Positions 1 through 21,800 of a stretch of DNA of 64,000 nucleotides are shown here, one piece after another. The translations under genes were made by a program, and so were the position numbers. The notes under the pieces are model-generated. The model was not told the DNA's origin. It saw nothing but the letters and a program-made list of their open reading frames with translations, and made no database searches. This DNA comes from Aplysia californica (lineage: Eukaryota > Mollusca > Gastropoda > Aplysiida > Aplysiidae): NCBI RefSeq assembly GCF_000002075.1, contig NW_004797760.1, forward strand, positions 421,747-485,746. Direction: 5' to 3'. The first letter of the stretch is position 1, and each line of letters begins with the position of its first letter.

Positions 1-1854
1 GGAGATGGAGGCAGAGGTATGAATGTGGTACAGCGGGCAGTGGTACGCACAGGCAATGTGTAGGCCTCGTGTGCTGTATCGTGACAGGCGGTCTAAATTA
101 AGTTTTCATTTCCTATTCGACCACAAAACAAAACAAACAAATGAAAACTACCAATCATGGCGGGTAAAAATAAGAGTGCACACTTAGGCCCACTTACAAA
201 GGGAAATAGCACAGGAAACGTTCTATATGAAAATCTCTGGATTATATCTACTTCACACTCAAGCACGTTTCGGCATTAAGCACGCTCATGCTTTCTCCCG
301 ATGACCGTGCTTAAAGCCGTCATGGACTGTATAATATAATTGGCCAGCTGTTCAAATTCAATTGTACTGCGCTCAAAATTTTGAATTGAAAAAAATATAG
401 CAGTTTCTCAGTTCTGAACCTTTGGTATCAGTCAGTTGCATGCGCTCAAAAAATGATTTGTCCAAATTCAGAGTCTAAATATTGTTAAAAGCAAGAAAAT
501 ATTCGTAGTGTAGGTGCAATTGTTAAAATTAAAAGAATGACACCGTATTTTTCTCCGACTCTGAAAAAGATTTGCTGTCTGGTCTTAGAACATTTCAACA
601 GCTCACAGATAGCATATAAAAAAAACACGTTTTTTTTCCGTCCCTATTGACAGAATTTAGGTCACTTAGGAGGCAGGCATCAGCCATGTCTGTCAGGGCC
701 AACCAGCACAAAGCTGAGAGGTATACAACAACCCAGCAGAAAGACCGAGATACTCAATTAAAATTCTCCCCACTCGTGTCTCCTGCTAGCAACAGTGAAG
801 TTCTTAACTGTTACACCACAGACGCCAGTCCACTGTATATCAAAATGAAGATAGATAAAAGAATTAAGAAAGAGATGATGTATAAATCAGGAAAAGAAAT
901 TGCACTGAACAGGTCTATTATTATTTTTTTCAAAAAGCGTCTGTTTATGATGGGAGATAATACCAAATCAAAGATAAGAATTAAGATTGGCACAGGCGGA
1001 GCACTGTCAATCATTGATGTATTGTGGATTGGTACAGACAGAGTAAAGAAACAACATTTTTTCATGCTGTCTGAATATGACTATGACATGTCCTTTCACC
1101 CTGAGCACACAAATGGGAGCAAAACCAAATCATCATTGCAAAGAAATGTGAAAATTTATTCATTTGTCTGCACATGACAAGGCAGAATATCAGCGAGCCC
1201 CTCTGGCAGTATGTTCAGTGTACATAACACAAAGACAAGTCTCACATAGACCTTCCAATGCATTGACTCAATTACCATCCTGACATCTCCGACATATTTC
1301 TTAATCTAATACTTATAGTAAATCAGCACAGAGATATAAGGAAAAGGGAATACCTGAAATTGGTCATACATATAAAAAGTATTGCTAGTGTTAATGATTT
1401 TAAAATTGTAGTGCCCTCTAGTCGAAGATTAAACAAGAAACTCCATCTCTCCCTCTCTTTCCATACCCTCCCCATGTCGCACTACTTACATACACACACC
1501 ATTGAAAAACCCATATATATGTATAATAATAATAGCATAACTCTAAAGCAGGAACTGTAAATGAGAAGTTCATAACAGGTTTCAAGTTTATCTATTGCTA
1601 TTGTTTTTAATTCGGCGTCATATAAAAGTCACCACGACTTAATTTCAAACCAGTTGCACTCTGCTGATAAAGAGATAATGCCTCAGCCTGCATATCATTC
1701 TGCCATTCTGCATTCACACATCAAATTGACACACACAAGACCAAACACACAGTATAAAATTTGCAAAGCAAAATGAATCACAAAGCCTAAGAGATACATA
1801 CACACACACGCACACACACACAATATATATATATATAAATACAGCTAAGTACTT
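1..1854. other. downstream flank / probable 3' UTR of PFDN4; no gene recognised
   Basis: No coding exon is supported here. A 176-codon open frame at 647-1177 has low-complexity Lys/Ile-rich composition and no recognisable family, so it is left out. On the minus strand an AATAAA hexamer lies at 1160-1155, about 700 bases after the PFDN4 stop, and could end its transcript. A CA-rich and TA-rich microsatellite lies at about 1799-1838. Confidence 0.4.
1155..1160 (-). promoter_or_regulatory. candidate poly(A) signal for PFDN4
   Basis: AATAAA on the minus strand, followed by T-rich sequence. It is the first clear hexamer noticed downstream of the PFDN4 stop codon. Hexamers occur often by chance in AT-rich DNA, so the link is inference. 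Confidence 0.3.
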
Positions 1855-8610
<6,756 letters not shown>

Positions 8611-9091
8611 CTTGGAGAATATTCCCCTGTGCCAGATTTATTCTAGGATTAAATCTAAACACTTGAGCAAATGAAAACTTACTAGGACTATCACAATTTT
8701 TTAACATTCTGGTTTAAAAGTCCCTCAAGATATGAATAAATATAACGATTACATTCCCAATAGTTTACTTGCTCCAAGGTATAGAAGCAATAAAAAGATT
8801 TGCAAATTTCTATTACATTAAACAAATGTATGTTTATTTGGCAGCTCATTGAAGTAAACAATGCGACTTGCGTAAAGTGCGAAGGATGGAGTGAATTGGG
8901 GACTGCTGGCCATGCTGAAAAACTATGTTGTAGGCTAGAGCACGAAGTCTGGCGCAGTCAAAGTAACTTATGAATTACATCTAGAGAAACTCCAATTTAT
9001 TTTTTCTCTTGACATTCGTCTGAAGAAGTCTGCATCTCTTACCTTTATTTAAGTTCTTTGAGAGAACCGAGAGACACCCTCGTCAGTCACC
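8611..9091. promoter_or_regulatory. shared divergent promoter region of PFDN4 and NFS1
   Basis: Only 481 bases separate the two start codons, which face away from each other, so both promoters and 5' UTRs must lie here unless non-coding first exons exist. The region is AT-rich without a clear TATA box. The call rests on gene geometry alone. Confidence 0.7.
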
Positions 9092-12000
9092 ATGTTATCT
9101 AATATTTCAAGGTTGGGAAGGAAAACTTTGTCTGAAGCCACAAAAATGGTCTCGACATCTAAGGCCCATTGTAAAGGGGTTCATACAAGAGGCCCCGTCT
9201 CTGCAGCATCTTCTGCTCCAGCACCAGCAGTAGAAGGTATGTTAATATTACTTTTAAAAAACCCAAGAAAACAGGTGTGAGTACTTGCATCTCTGTGTTT
9301 AGTCTTTAGATTAGAGATTCTAGACCGAATTTTATGTAAGAAATTATGATGAAATACATGATAATTGTGGTCCAGGAAGGGTTGTACACCTCTCGCTATT
9401 AATTTCACTACTCCCTGTAATGCTATTATCTAGTGATGGTATGATAATTGGAAAGCTGTTTAAGTGAGAAGATTTTGCTTGACCTTATAAAATAAGGCTG
9501 TCGTTATTCTCACGGCGTGAAAATAAAAATATAAAAAATATAATATAATTTTTATTCTCAGGTGAGAATAATATCCATTTTATTCTCACCCGGGGTGAAA
9601 ATAATATTATATTGTTATTCTCACCCCGAATAAAATGAATACTATTCTCTCACGACCCGGTCTGAGAATTCAATGGATTTTTTAGGTCTACCTGAACCTG
9701 GGTGTTGAGAACGGATGATAGAAAATAATTTGTGAATTGTAAGAGAGTGACCTGCCCCAGAGCGCTGGCCGATTATTCTAGGCTCCCGCGGGGATTGTTA
9801 TTGTTTCATTTTTAAAAATCTTGAGTTGAGAGTCGAATATCTTCACCAACACCCTAGACAAGTGTAAATATATTCTAAATTCAGAAAGGAATTCACTTGC
9901 CTAATTAGGCCTAGTATGTTTTTAAAATAAATAATAGCCTTAACTGAAAGCTGTTTGAAATAATGTTAGTAATAACTTGTCATTGTAACACAAAAAATAT
10001 GTTTAATTGTTATCCCTAGCAGAACCCACGATTATTTTTAAGGAACGCAGTGCCTTGACCCTAGGCATATTTTTTTTCTTAAGTTTGATTGGTTAAACTA
10101 TTCAAGAGTAAAATTTTCCATTACGGAATCAATAAATTAATACTGTAGCAACAAAAGGTGACGTTATTTGCTCAAAAGATAAGGTTTTCCCCCAAATCGA
10201 CGGTAGTCGCCTCCCACACTCGAGAGCTGGCCTGCCCGTTGGCGATTTTAGTCGCCGCGCGCTCAGCGGAGTGAGAGAGGGAGACGAGTTTTGTCGCCTG
10301 GAGCGCTCAGTGACAGGAGTCATATGATGCCTGAAACGAAAAAACCGGGGGAGAATAGTAGGCTGTCGTTGTTCTCTAGTATCTATTTTATTCTCACCCC
10401 GGGTGAGAATAATCACTGTGTATAAATATAACTCATTGTGTGTACTTTTATTAGATAAAGGGGGGGAATAAAAGGACTTATGAATGATACTCTCTTTTTA
10501 TCCGTAACGAGCGACCACCCCAACAAACATTATAAAAGGAGAGACTTAAACCTAGCCTCAACCCTAACTCTACCCAGTCCTCTGTTTCTCGTAATGGAGT
10601 TCTTGCCCTAAATGCAATACAGTTGAAACACGACATAAAAATAGCAACTTATTGTCAAGGAGAAAAATGGCCATCTTAGTCTAGAGGTGCCAAACATATA
10701 TATAGGCAAGATTGATCAAAATAAAGAAAACAAACAGGCATTCCCTTCTAAGGTCCTCTTGGAGATGGTCGCTGGCTCATGACTCAGACTACTTGCTGTA
10801 AAAAGTTATAAGGCCCATTAAAATTGTTTTTCTTTCTCTTGGAAGGAGGTTGGAAAGGGAGGTTTCATGGCTGCTGTGAGTATGTAAAAGTTATACGAAT
10901 GAATGAGGAATACAAGTGTGCAGTGCAAATTAGGTAGATATCTAAAAAAAAAAAAGAAATGACATCTCTGTTAGATGAGGAAGACTAAGTGCCCTGGTAA
11001 ATTAAGACATACTGGCAAACAAGCTACACTTATGTTGCAAGTTCATGGTATATGTTGATGTCCGTTGCTATTGTTACGAACTGGGTAAACGGAGCAAGTA
11101 CTCATTTCATTTTTATGGTTTGTGTATATGGTCAGAGTTGTGGGTGGGGCTTATAGGTTATGATGGATCTTATAATTATGCCTCCCTCACCAGCTTCTGT
11201 AAATTTGTTACGGACTGGTCAAATTGGGTTTACCGGTGGGAGGGGCCTACGCAACATGATCCGTTGATTCATTGTGGGGACTAACAATTAACAACAGATG
11301 AATGGATTATGATGGTTCACCCACAGCATCAGGGGCCTATATAATTAATGACAAAGAGTCAGCGATAAAAGATTTGCGTAGACATCTTAGGTTTTTGGGT
11401 AATTGGATACATTTATTATACACTGGCCCCGGCCGTGTTGGACAGGTTCTCATTTTACCCTGTGCTATTTATAGAAAAAATACAAAGGGGTAAATGGAAA
11501 GCGGCTGTTTGTACAGATGGCCATCATAGCAGGTTCGCCTGTACTTAATTTACAATTTTACTCTTGCACACTTCCCTCACCAGCAGCTGAAAATTTGTTA
11601 CCTATTGGTCAACAGTAGGAGGGGGGGAACAACGCAACATGATCGGTTTGAGGGACTGCCTTAGCCTAACAACAATGACATGTGATTGGATTATGACGGC
11701 TCGCCCACAACGCCAGGGGCCAGTGCATAATTTATGACAAAACGTAATGGAGTCATTAAGGTGGCCATCTAAGACAGGTTTTATTTAATTGTTAGGTGTG
11801 ATAGGGGTTGTGTGTTAAAATATGATGGCCGCTTTGGACAGGTGGCCGTTTTACACAGTGAAATTATAAAGAAAAATGCAAAGGGGGGAATTGAAAGTGA
11901 CCGTTTGTGCAGGTGGCTGTCTTATAGAGGTGGCCGTCATGGCAGGTTTGACTGTACAGTATATTGTTATACTGCACTTGAAATGTTTTTAGTGTTACGT

Positions 12001-15000
12001 CATGGTTATGATTTAAAAAATTTGATTCCACAGGAAAAGAGAAAAACACACCTGCCACAGACATGAGACCTTTGTACCTGGATGCTCAAGCTACAACACC
12101 AATGGTAAGTTTAGTTGTTATCAACTGGAAGACGTTCAAAGTTAACAAAGACTTCAAACTTTATTTTACTTGAAAATTAAATAATGTGACATTTGGTTGA
12201 AGATCATATATTTTGAATGCTATTGCTTCTGACAGCATGAAATTTTGTTTCATCGAGGATGGATTTTTTGCAAAAAATATGATTCTGCCTTTTTATTGCA
12301 GGAAAGACTAGCCAGTAAATAATGAATTATGGAGTTGATAGGGCAGTCAATTTCATTAACTTTTTCTAGGTACAAAACTGATTATTGTCATTTTCTGCAA
12401 GTTTTTTAAATGAAAAAGAGCACAAAGTGATTCTGGTTTTATTATAACGGTACAGAATATTTCTTTTGAAAACAAGATTATACATCTTCAGTGACTCTTT
12501 TGAGACTGAATGGTCCTCGGTAGTGGTACAGCTCCTATATGTTATGAGAAGGCATTTTTAATACGGTTTTGTTTGGCAGCAGTGTATTTCTGTACAGAAG
12601 TTGATACTGACGTCTGCGATGTTGAGATATTAGGCTCTTAACCTTGGTATGCAAAAAACTTGAGTTTGATTTCCAAATTGGGAAGGTCTTTATTGAGGAT
12701 CTCTGTCTCTTTGCTTAGATGATGTATCTCTCTCAGTCCGGGTTGGTCATAATAGGCAGAGTGACTCCTTAATGGTGTAAATTGTGTCGATAGAGGCATT
12801 AAACACTTACAATTACTCCTACAAAAAAATATTAAGAAAATTCTGTGAACTCTAGTTTGGAACTTCTTGTTGTCTTCTCAGGATCCCCGAGTTTTGGATG
12901 CGATGATGCCTTACATGATGAGCTTGTATGGAAACCCTCACTCAAGGACTCATGCATATGGCTGGGAGAGTGAATCGGCTGTTGAGAAAGCGAGAAAGGT
13001 ATAGTTTTTTTTTAATCTTTGTTTTCTGTTTCCGAATCCATTTGCTAGCACTGCGACTCTTTCTCCTGAAGAGAGCTATTATATTTGTGTTTTGCGGTCT
13101 CCTATTTCTTTGTTTCTTTCTCCAGTCTTTATTCATATCCTGCTAAATTGATATACACTACAGACTTTCTGTATTTATCAACTTATCTTGCTTTCTCAGA
13201 TTTATCCTTGTTTTAACCTCTGTGCCTTCCTCTTTTCTTTTATAATCTTAACAGTTCGTTTGTTCATTGTTTATTTATCTATTTTTTAAAAGGTTTTTGT
13301 TTCATCTTCTTTCTTTGCATGCCAGCGTGTCAATGAAACTGGAGACGAAGGTATTTTTGCATTAGTTTAATGGTTTCAGGGTTTTAATTTTTCTTATTTT
13401 GATCCTCAGCAAGTGGCTGATATTATTGGTGCAGATTCAAGGGAGATTATATTCACCAGTGGAGCAACTGAGTCCAACAATATCTCTGTGAAAGGTGTGG
13501 CAAGGTTTTACAAGAGCAAAAAGAACCATATCATCACCACTCAAACGGTATGTTCAAGATGTTTCGATGCATTATCATGTCATTTTTCTTTGCTATTAGG
13601 CATATGATTATTTCTCTAGTTTTTCCTTTGTCTCTTTTTGGCAGGATTCTTTTTAACCCGCCTCCTTGGGAAATTGATTTTTAAACAAATACTGAGGATA
13701 CCGTTGCGTGTTCATGTTCTGTGACTTCAACTTTATTTTCCGTACAATGTATTTTGTTGGCTGATATGACTCTTTATGAGCAATGACTTTTTTCTTTCTA
13801 TATGATGTTTTGTTTGTACTTCTGTATGTCCAGTTTTGAATTAACATGTATTAGCGAATTCTTAAGGACCTCAGTCATGTCATTGATGAAGGTGTAATTT
13901 ACTGCTTTGAAAGTATTTAAGTTGGATAATCTTTCAAGTCATAAGTTTATTCCACGCTTTTTGGCAGCAAGTTTAGTTTGAAATAGTGATTGTTAGCATT
14001 TTCAGTTTTTAAAAAAATATGTTTTTAGCTACAATTATAAGCATACCCACCAATCCTCCGAAATGTTCAGACAAGAATTCAGATTTTATATATTGAGAGT
14101 GCAGTTGCAGTACAGGCAGGCAGATATTTATGACGAATAAGGGGAAACAAGACAACGCAAAAGTACACCATCTTATCAGCAGACATGCCGCCAACTTATA
14201 AGAATTAATAACTGGTAGAGTTATAGCGACTAGCACTTGGTTTGTGGCAATGCTTTTTCGCTTTTCTATCATCTTTGTAAATTTCACCTCCGTTTTTCAC
14301 GACAGAGAGAAAAGAAATGCGTCATGTGAATTATATACTTTAGTCTTTTCTGTTTACAAATTTTTTTATTTGCATGCCATCGTCTTTCAGTTCACATAAT
14401 GTCACTGTCAGTTCACCTAATGTCACTGTCAGTTCACATAATGTCACTGTCAGTTCACATAATGTCACTGTCAGTTCACATAATGTCACTGTCAGTTCAC
14501 ATAATGTCACTGTCAGTTCACATAATGTCACTGTCAGTTCACATAATGTCACTGTCAGTTCACCTAATGTCACTGTCAGTTCACCTAATGTCACTGTCAG
14601 TTCACATAATGTCACTGTCAGTTCACATAATGTCACTGTCAAGAGAAAAAATGAGTGACATCAAATTGTTTTTCTCACCCTGGAAGGTAGATTTAAACAG
14701 TTCATCAACTTTCTCTTATAACAAGAACAATAGCTAGTATGTTGGAATCAAGTTTTAAAAGCATTTGAGAAATTATGTTTTTTCTTCCAATACTATTTTA
14801 CAGGAGCATAAATGTGTACTGGACTCATGTCGTGCTTTGGAAGCTGAAGGGTTTGAGGTTACCTACCTTCCTGTCCAGGAGAATGGTATCATTGACTTAA
14901 AGGTGAAGCTTTGAGATACTGTAGGCCTGCTTGTTGCAAGTGCTAAATCTTTAAATGCAAGGACAATTACTGGTTGCCTGTGACAGACCATATTGTGTAT

Positions 15001-17108
15001 AGCATTTTTTTTATTTTTCTGTCAATGAATGTGGCACCAAAATTATGAAAACTTATACTTTAACAAAAGCTTTTAGTACTTTTAGATAATTATCAGACAA
15101 GGCAGTCTCATAAATCCATCCGCTAAATACTAATACCATAGGCAATGATACTTTGATTTCCACAGCACATCGGTTTAGAATGAACTTCAAAGGCATCTAA
15201 GAAAGGCAACCTCGTTTAGAAGCTTGAAAAGGTTGTAAGAACCTCATTATTTTGTTAAGTTATTTATACATATGTATGCAAAGGTGTGTACATGTGTACA
15301 GAGAGTGTATGTGTGTGTGTGTCCATGATGGAGAGAGAGAGACCAAGTTTATATATATTCTTTATTCATGAATATGTGTTTTGTTCGGGAAATTTTGCTG
15401 CAAAGCGCATTGAGCATTTGAAGTTAAAATGTGCTACATAAATGCTATCCATTAGTATTATTATTGTTAGAATTGTTATAGATTTCATTATTTTTATTAC
15501 ATCTGATGCACTGTCTTGTTGCTTTCTTCGTAATGATCTTATGAAACTCTTCACCAAAAAAAACCCTCTTTTATTAATTACCATTATAATTCTTTTAATG
15601 AAAGGGAAAGGGGGAAATTTGTGCAAAGTGTAAAGGGTTTCTTTTTAGCACACCATGCATTGAAAATGTGTTCATCTATTCCATCGAACAAGTTCATTGA
15701 TCATGTTACTAACGCAGAAGTCTTCTAAAGTGGAGATTTTATTAGTTTCAGGATTGCTTTAAAAGAGGAGACAGGGATTAATACTTGGCTTTTCTGTCCT
15801 CTTCAGGAGCTGGAAGCCAGTATGCGACCAGAGACTGTGCTTGTTTCGGTAATGACAGTCAGCAATGAGATTGGTGTCATACAGCCAATAAGTGAAATAG
15901 GTAAATCTGAGATTTTCTTCTCAATACCATCTCACTTTAAGAAAGTTTGTTTCATTGTGTTTACTCTATGTTATCCCTTAGTCATCAACTATGAGGACAC
16001 TACTGACGACTTGGCAACCAGCTTCCTTCTCTTTCCCTCTCTTTTCTCAGAGCATTATTTTGTCATATGTGAGCTGGTCAGAGAAAATCATGAACTTGCC
16101 GCCTCTGGGCCATTTTGAGTTTTCTTGTTTTTTCCCCCTGAAAGCTGGAATCTTCCTGATTGTGCCCTTTCAATTTTTTTTTCAGTTATATTTTCTAGAA
16201 GCTGTGATATTGCATTTTGAAGTCGCAACATTTTAAACAGTAAGAAATGAGAAAAAAAGCAGCATTATAAAGGACATTTTCTGCAGTTTTTGTGACAGAC
16301 ATAGGTCAACAAAGAATTGATTAAAAATATTTTAAAGGAATTAAATGAATAACTCATTTGCCTGCACACATTATCTCTCTTTCTCCCATTGCTTAGGAAT
16401 GTTTAAATGTTTATTTTTTTCTTTAACCGAGGAAATGACATCAATTTAAACTTTCCATTTATTTCGTTACAGTATTTACATTGATTCTTTGTTTGGTTCA
16501 GATCTTGAATAGCCTTAATTTAGTTAAGATGGACATTAAAATAAAACAACTCTGTACTACCTGATGTTTAAGTGGGTTTGTACTATTTACATTGATTCTT
16601 TGTTTGGTTCAGATCTTGAATAGCCTTAATTTGGTAAGATGGACATTAAAATAAAACAACTCTATACTACCCGATTTTTAAGTGCGTTTGTTGCTCTGCG
16701 TTCTTAACTATGAGAAAAAGAGACACAGAGAGAGTTTGTATGTATGTCTCCTTGTGTTGTTCATGTTGTTAGTGTAGTGCTTGGTCATTGTCCTCAGTGA
16801 TCAGAAAGAAATCTTTCTTGAAATATTATAAGTTTTTCACCCCCTCATGTCTTATCTTGCTTTCTTGATCAGGGGCTCTTTGTCGGTCAAGAAAAATTTT
16901 CTTCCACACGGATGCGGCACAGGCTGTTGGAAAAATCCCCTTGGACGTGAACGCCATGAATATTGACCTCATGTCTATCAGTGGCCACAAAGTTTATGGT
17001 CCAAAAGGTACACATATAATAATAATAAAAATGTAGATAATTTCTACAGCGCCCACTCTTGTGTGCACACTGCTCTAGGCGCTTTACATAAATGCATGAG
17101 CGAACAAT

Positions 17109-17169
<61 letters not shown>

Positions 17170-18815
17170 TACATACGCACACATGTACGCCAAACACATA
17201 CGCGCGCACACATACACACACACACCTCTACTTGCTTATCACACGCGCATGCTTACACATTGTTACAAAATGAGCACATACAAATATATAATAAAGTAAT
17301 ATACACAATGCAATTCACAAAATACATAAATGGATACACAGTCATTTACATAACATTGTACTGAACATGGATCTACTGATATAAAAATGATGTCTTTAAA
17401 TGTATCTTTAAAGATATTTTAAATTTAGACTCAGATGTTGTATGTCTCAAGGGTCGGGGAAGAGAGCTCCAAACTGATAGATAAAGGTGGGCAAATGATC
17501 TTTCAGCTAATTTTTTACCTCCTTTTCTAGGAACTCTTAAAAGATACTGACTGCCTGATCTTAGTGATCTAGATGGAACATAAATCTAGATGAGATCACT
17601 AAGATATGAGGGAGCTTTGTTATTGACACATTTATGACATAATATTGCAATTTTATGACATTCTAGCTGACATGGGAAGCCCATTTCCCCCCTCTTTATT
17701 CACAGATTAAGAGCACCGCTATTTGACTGTCTGAAGTTATTGCTTTATTTATTGTTGATTATTTCGTGTTCATGTGAAGTTGAGTATTAGCTTTTTTTTT
17801 GTGAAACAAGAAAAGGTTACTTGTAAAATGAATGTTATAATTGTAAGGAAACTGATCTCTGCCCTTATCTTTTATACTGAAAGGCCGCTCGTGTATGACG
17901 TCTTGTAGGTGAGACATTTTGCCATTGGATGTCTTTGAATGCATCGCCTTCTAGAAGTGACATGTCTCCTGTGAAAGTATTGCCTAATAAATACGCTGTA
18001 ATTCGTCTGTCCCTGTTACCTATTGCCTCGTAGGTGTGGCAGTTCTTTCTCTTTGTAGGTGACCGTGCACTTTCATACTATTGTGCCTTTGGGTACATTA
18101 TCTCAAATATGTGGGTAGTTGGTGCGTGCTCTGGTGTGGTTTGCTCCTTCTCTCCTATCAAACATCTGTTGTCCTTATCTCCCCTCCTTGTTTTTAATGT
18201 TTGTTACTCTCTTGTAACACCTCTAATCTTCTGGAGCTCATATGACCTTATGCAGTTGCGAGCGTGGTAAAACCTCTACTAAAACAAACGAACATATTTC
18301 ATATGTATGACATGTACATTGTATCCCTCTCAGCCAGGGTTGACCCTGACAGGCAGAGATGAAGCAGCCCATCTCCTACATGATCTTAATTGTGATAATG
18401 AGGGTTGAAAACATTTCCAATGACAATTGTATTACTTATTCTTCTATGTCTGTGAATGTTTGCCTCCAAGGTGTGGGAGCCCTGTACGTCAGACGTCGAC
18501 CTCGTGTGAGAGTGGAGGCTCTTCAGAGTGGTGGTGGGCAGGAAAGAGGCATGCGCAGTGGGACGGTGCCCACGCCTCTCGTGGTGGGAATGGGAGCTGC
18601 CTGCGCTCTGTCGCAAGAGGAGATGGAGGTTAGTCTGTGTAACATCATTTTGAAATAATCCTGTGTCTAGCAGGCCATTGTTCTTTTTGTATGCTGAATG
18701 CCTCTGCTTCTGCTCATAACTGTAATTAGTGAACACTGCTGGAAAATGCTCCCTTTGAGGAGGACACCAGAAGCCTCAAACACATGCACACACACAAACT
18801 CACACTTTATTTTAC

Positions 18816-18872
<57 letters not shown>

Positions 18873-21800
18873 TTCCATTTATAAAACATACACACATATA
18901 TATATAGGCATGTTTATATGTTTTAACAGACAAAGCGACACTACACACTTAGCACGGGAACGAAACCTGCTCCTCCCCTCAACTTCCTAAGGATACCAGA
19001 GGAAGAAAAAAGGAAAAACTAAAAGTAACAGATGCAGCAAATTTTTTTTTCCTGATAAATATTGATGTTTGCTTTAAATTTGCCATCTTTTTCTGTCATA
19101 AATAATAATGTAAGTGGATGCTTTCTAACCTTTCTGAAGACTCCGCATTTTCACGGCATTGTATCTCTACACTCCTCCAGTATGACTCGAAGAGGGTGGA
19201 AACTTTGTCCAAGCGACTGATTGATCAGATAATGGCAGAATGTCCACAAGTGATCAGGAATGGTGATTCGAAACAGACATACCCCGGTAAAGGAACTGAT
19301 ATTGTCATATTATAAACTGACATATGTGAGGCGTGCTGACAAAGTGAGTTACTTCTCACAATCCACAAATGGAGATATTGACCAAAAATCGACACTTGGG
19401 TCAAATTTCTAGGTTTGTTATTGATGCAATATTCATAAAGTAGTAAATGCCTTTTGCTATTTCATATTTACATTTTTATAAAAACTGCACCTCTAAGCAT
19501 GATGTATCTATTTCCATAGAGCCCTAATCCGAGAAGTAACTCATTTAGTCAGCACACTCCACATATGATCTTTATTGGGATTCATTCATGTTTTGAAGTT
19601 ATGTTTTCTATTCATACTCAAATTATAAATAAATTGCCGCTCAGAGGTATGAATGTAAGAATTTCTAATTTTTCTTGTACTGAGAACTTACTGCCCTGCT
19701 GTTCATGTGAGAATTGTTGGTTTCAAATTTCATATATCTCTTTAGAATCTGGTTACATTTTTATTTTTAATTTTCAGTATTCATATATATGAAAACATTT
19801 TTGATCCTTTAAGAGGTATTACTGTTCTACTGAAATGAGTATTTGCTTTTGATTAAAAGTAAGAGATGAAGAGTTCTTGGATGTCGTTATGAACTGGGAT
19901 GCTACTAGGTAAGTACATTGCTTGTCTGACAGACAGTTCGCTTTTTAAACTCTAGAATTTGAAAGGACTTCCGGCAGTGACATTTGCTACTAAGTGGTAA
20001 TCTTCAGGGCAAATAAAGAATTCTTGGACAGTAGCATTTTTTAAAGATATAAATCATCCCATTTTTTTTCACTCATGGATGATTTACTTTGTCTTGTGCG
20101 TTGCAGGGTGCGTTAATCTGTCTTTTGCCTATGTGGAAGGAGAAAGCTTGCTCATGGCTTTAAAGGATGTGGCGTTATCATCAGGGAGGTATGATGTTGT
20201 TGACTTCTCTGTGTGGTCGGTCATCTGACTGGACTTTATACGAAGCCTTCTCTTTGTATCTCTAAATGTGACAGTTATAATGCTGACTTGCCTTTTACTG
20301 TAATAATCATCATCATCGTCATCAAATATCAGATCTACAACAGACATTGGCGATCATTGTTCGCCATTCTTTACCTCGCTCAGATTCTCTCCCCCCCCCA
20401 AAAAAAGGGGGGGGGGGGTATTTCTTTTTCTTTAAATACAAAAGGACCTGCTAACAATAATTTTTGAAAGAAAGTCTTGTCAGCCACATATGATTCAAAT
20501 TCTTTTTTTTCCCGCATGATTGTTTTCTTCTCATGCAAATTCTCTTAGGAAAACTGATACTGCCGTAGCTATTTAAATGTAATTTTCACAGGTTTTTTTT
20601 TAGCACTACCATTCCGTCTGTTGTTCTTGGGTGAAATTGGGAATATTAAGACATAGTTCAGTATGACAGTACGCCATTATGTTTCTTTAATTTCATGTTT
20701 CTTTTTTTTTTCTCTTTCCAGTGCTTGCACTTCTGCATCATTAGAGCCTTCATATGTTCTCAGAGCTATTGGTGCGGATGAGGATTTGGCTCACTCTTCT
20801 ATCAGGTAAGGTTTGCTTTTTTGATACCTTTTTACTTTTTCCTTACTTCAGTGTATTGTGTACTGTTGGAGAGTAATGTTTGGCAAGCTCAGTTGATTAC
20901 TTTTTCCTTACTTCAGTGTATTGTGTACTGTTGGAGAGTAATGTTTGGCAAGCTCAGTTGATAACTTTTTCCTTACTTCAGTGTATTGTGTACTGTTGGA
21001 GAGTAATGTTTGGCAAGCTCAGTTGATAACTTTTTCCTTACTTCAGTGTATTGTGTACTGTTGGAGAGTAATGTTTGGCAAGCTCAGTTGATAACTTTTT
21101 CCTTACTTCAGTGTATTGTGTACTGTTGGAGAGTAATGTTTGGCAAGCTTAGTTGATAACTTTGTTTGTGGGAAATCGTTCTCATAGCTCCCCACAGCAA
21201 TCTACAGCAACTTTCATTATTGTCTGTTGTGGCATGCCATGGAACTTCAAAGAAGCTATATGCAGCTAGGTGCTAAAAACTGTGAGATCCGTCTGTTGTG
21301 GGTTTTTGGCGAAGGGTATCCGTTGCTTTTGGAATAAGACAAATATAATGAAAATTTAATTTTTATCACGAGGCAGAGATACCCATTATGAATCAAATAT
21401 TGTCAGCCGAATATGCATTCAGAGCCTGCTTTTTCTGCTCTGTCCAAAGTAAAAGTATCTTTTGGCAAATGTGATGTTTTGTTTTGATTAATTAGAGACA
21501 TCTTTCAATTGCAGCTATAGAAATTGTTCTCTTTTTTTTTCCTCCTGCAATGCATAATGTAAGCTAACTCATATTGTGGCTGTCACCGTCTATGTTGTTA
21601 TTAGGGGTGAGAATATCCTGAAGTGGAAACAAAATTTCCCTTTTGTATACTTTAATGCTTTCAGAACTGATACAGCCCTAGAATTCAGACAGTATATTGA
21701 CTTTAGTATGGATACTTTAAGATACAGATGAGCAAAAAAATAGCTTTGCCTCACCCTTGCAACTTCAACCTCTTCTCCGTCTGAGTTACAAGACTGACCT

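Noticed and set aside
647-1177. 176-codon open frame downstream of PFDN4
   Set aside because: No family signature, Lys/Ile-rich, in AT-rich DNA, and no matching exon structure; more likely untranslated sequence.
14340-14737. Heptapeptide-repeat proteins or a CRISPR-like array
   Set aside because: A pure 21-bp tandem repeat with no spacers in an intron; frames stay open only because 21 is divisible by 3.
19858-19911. Possible extra NFS1 exon (ends ACTAG before GTAAGT)
   Set aside because: Exons 9 and 10 join directly in phase to the conserved P-G-C-V-N-L sequence; inserting this piece would break the protein.
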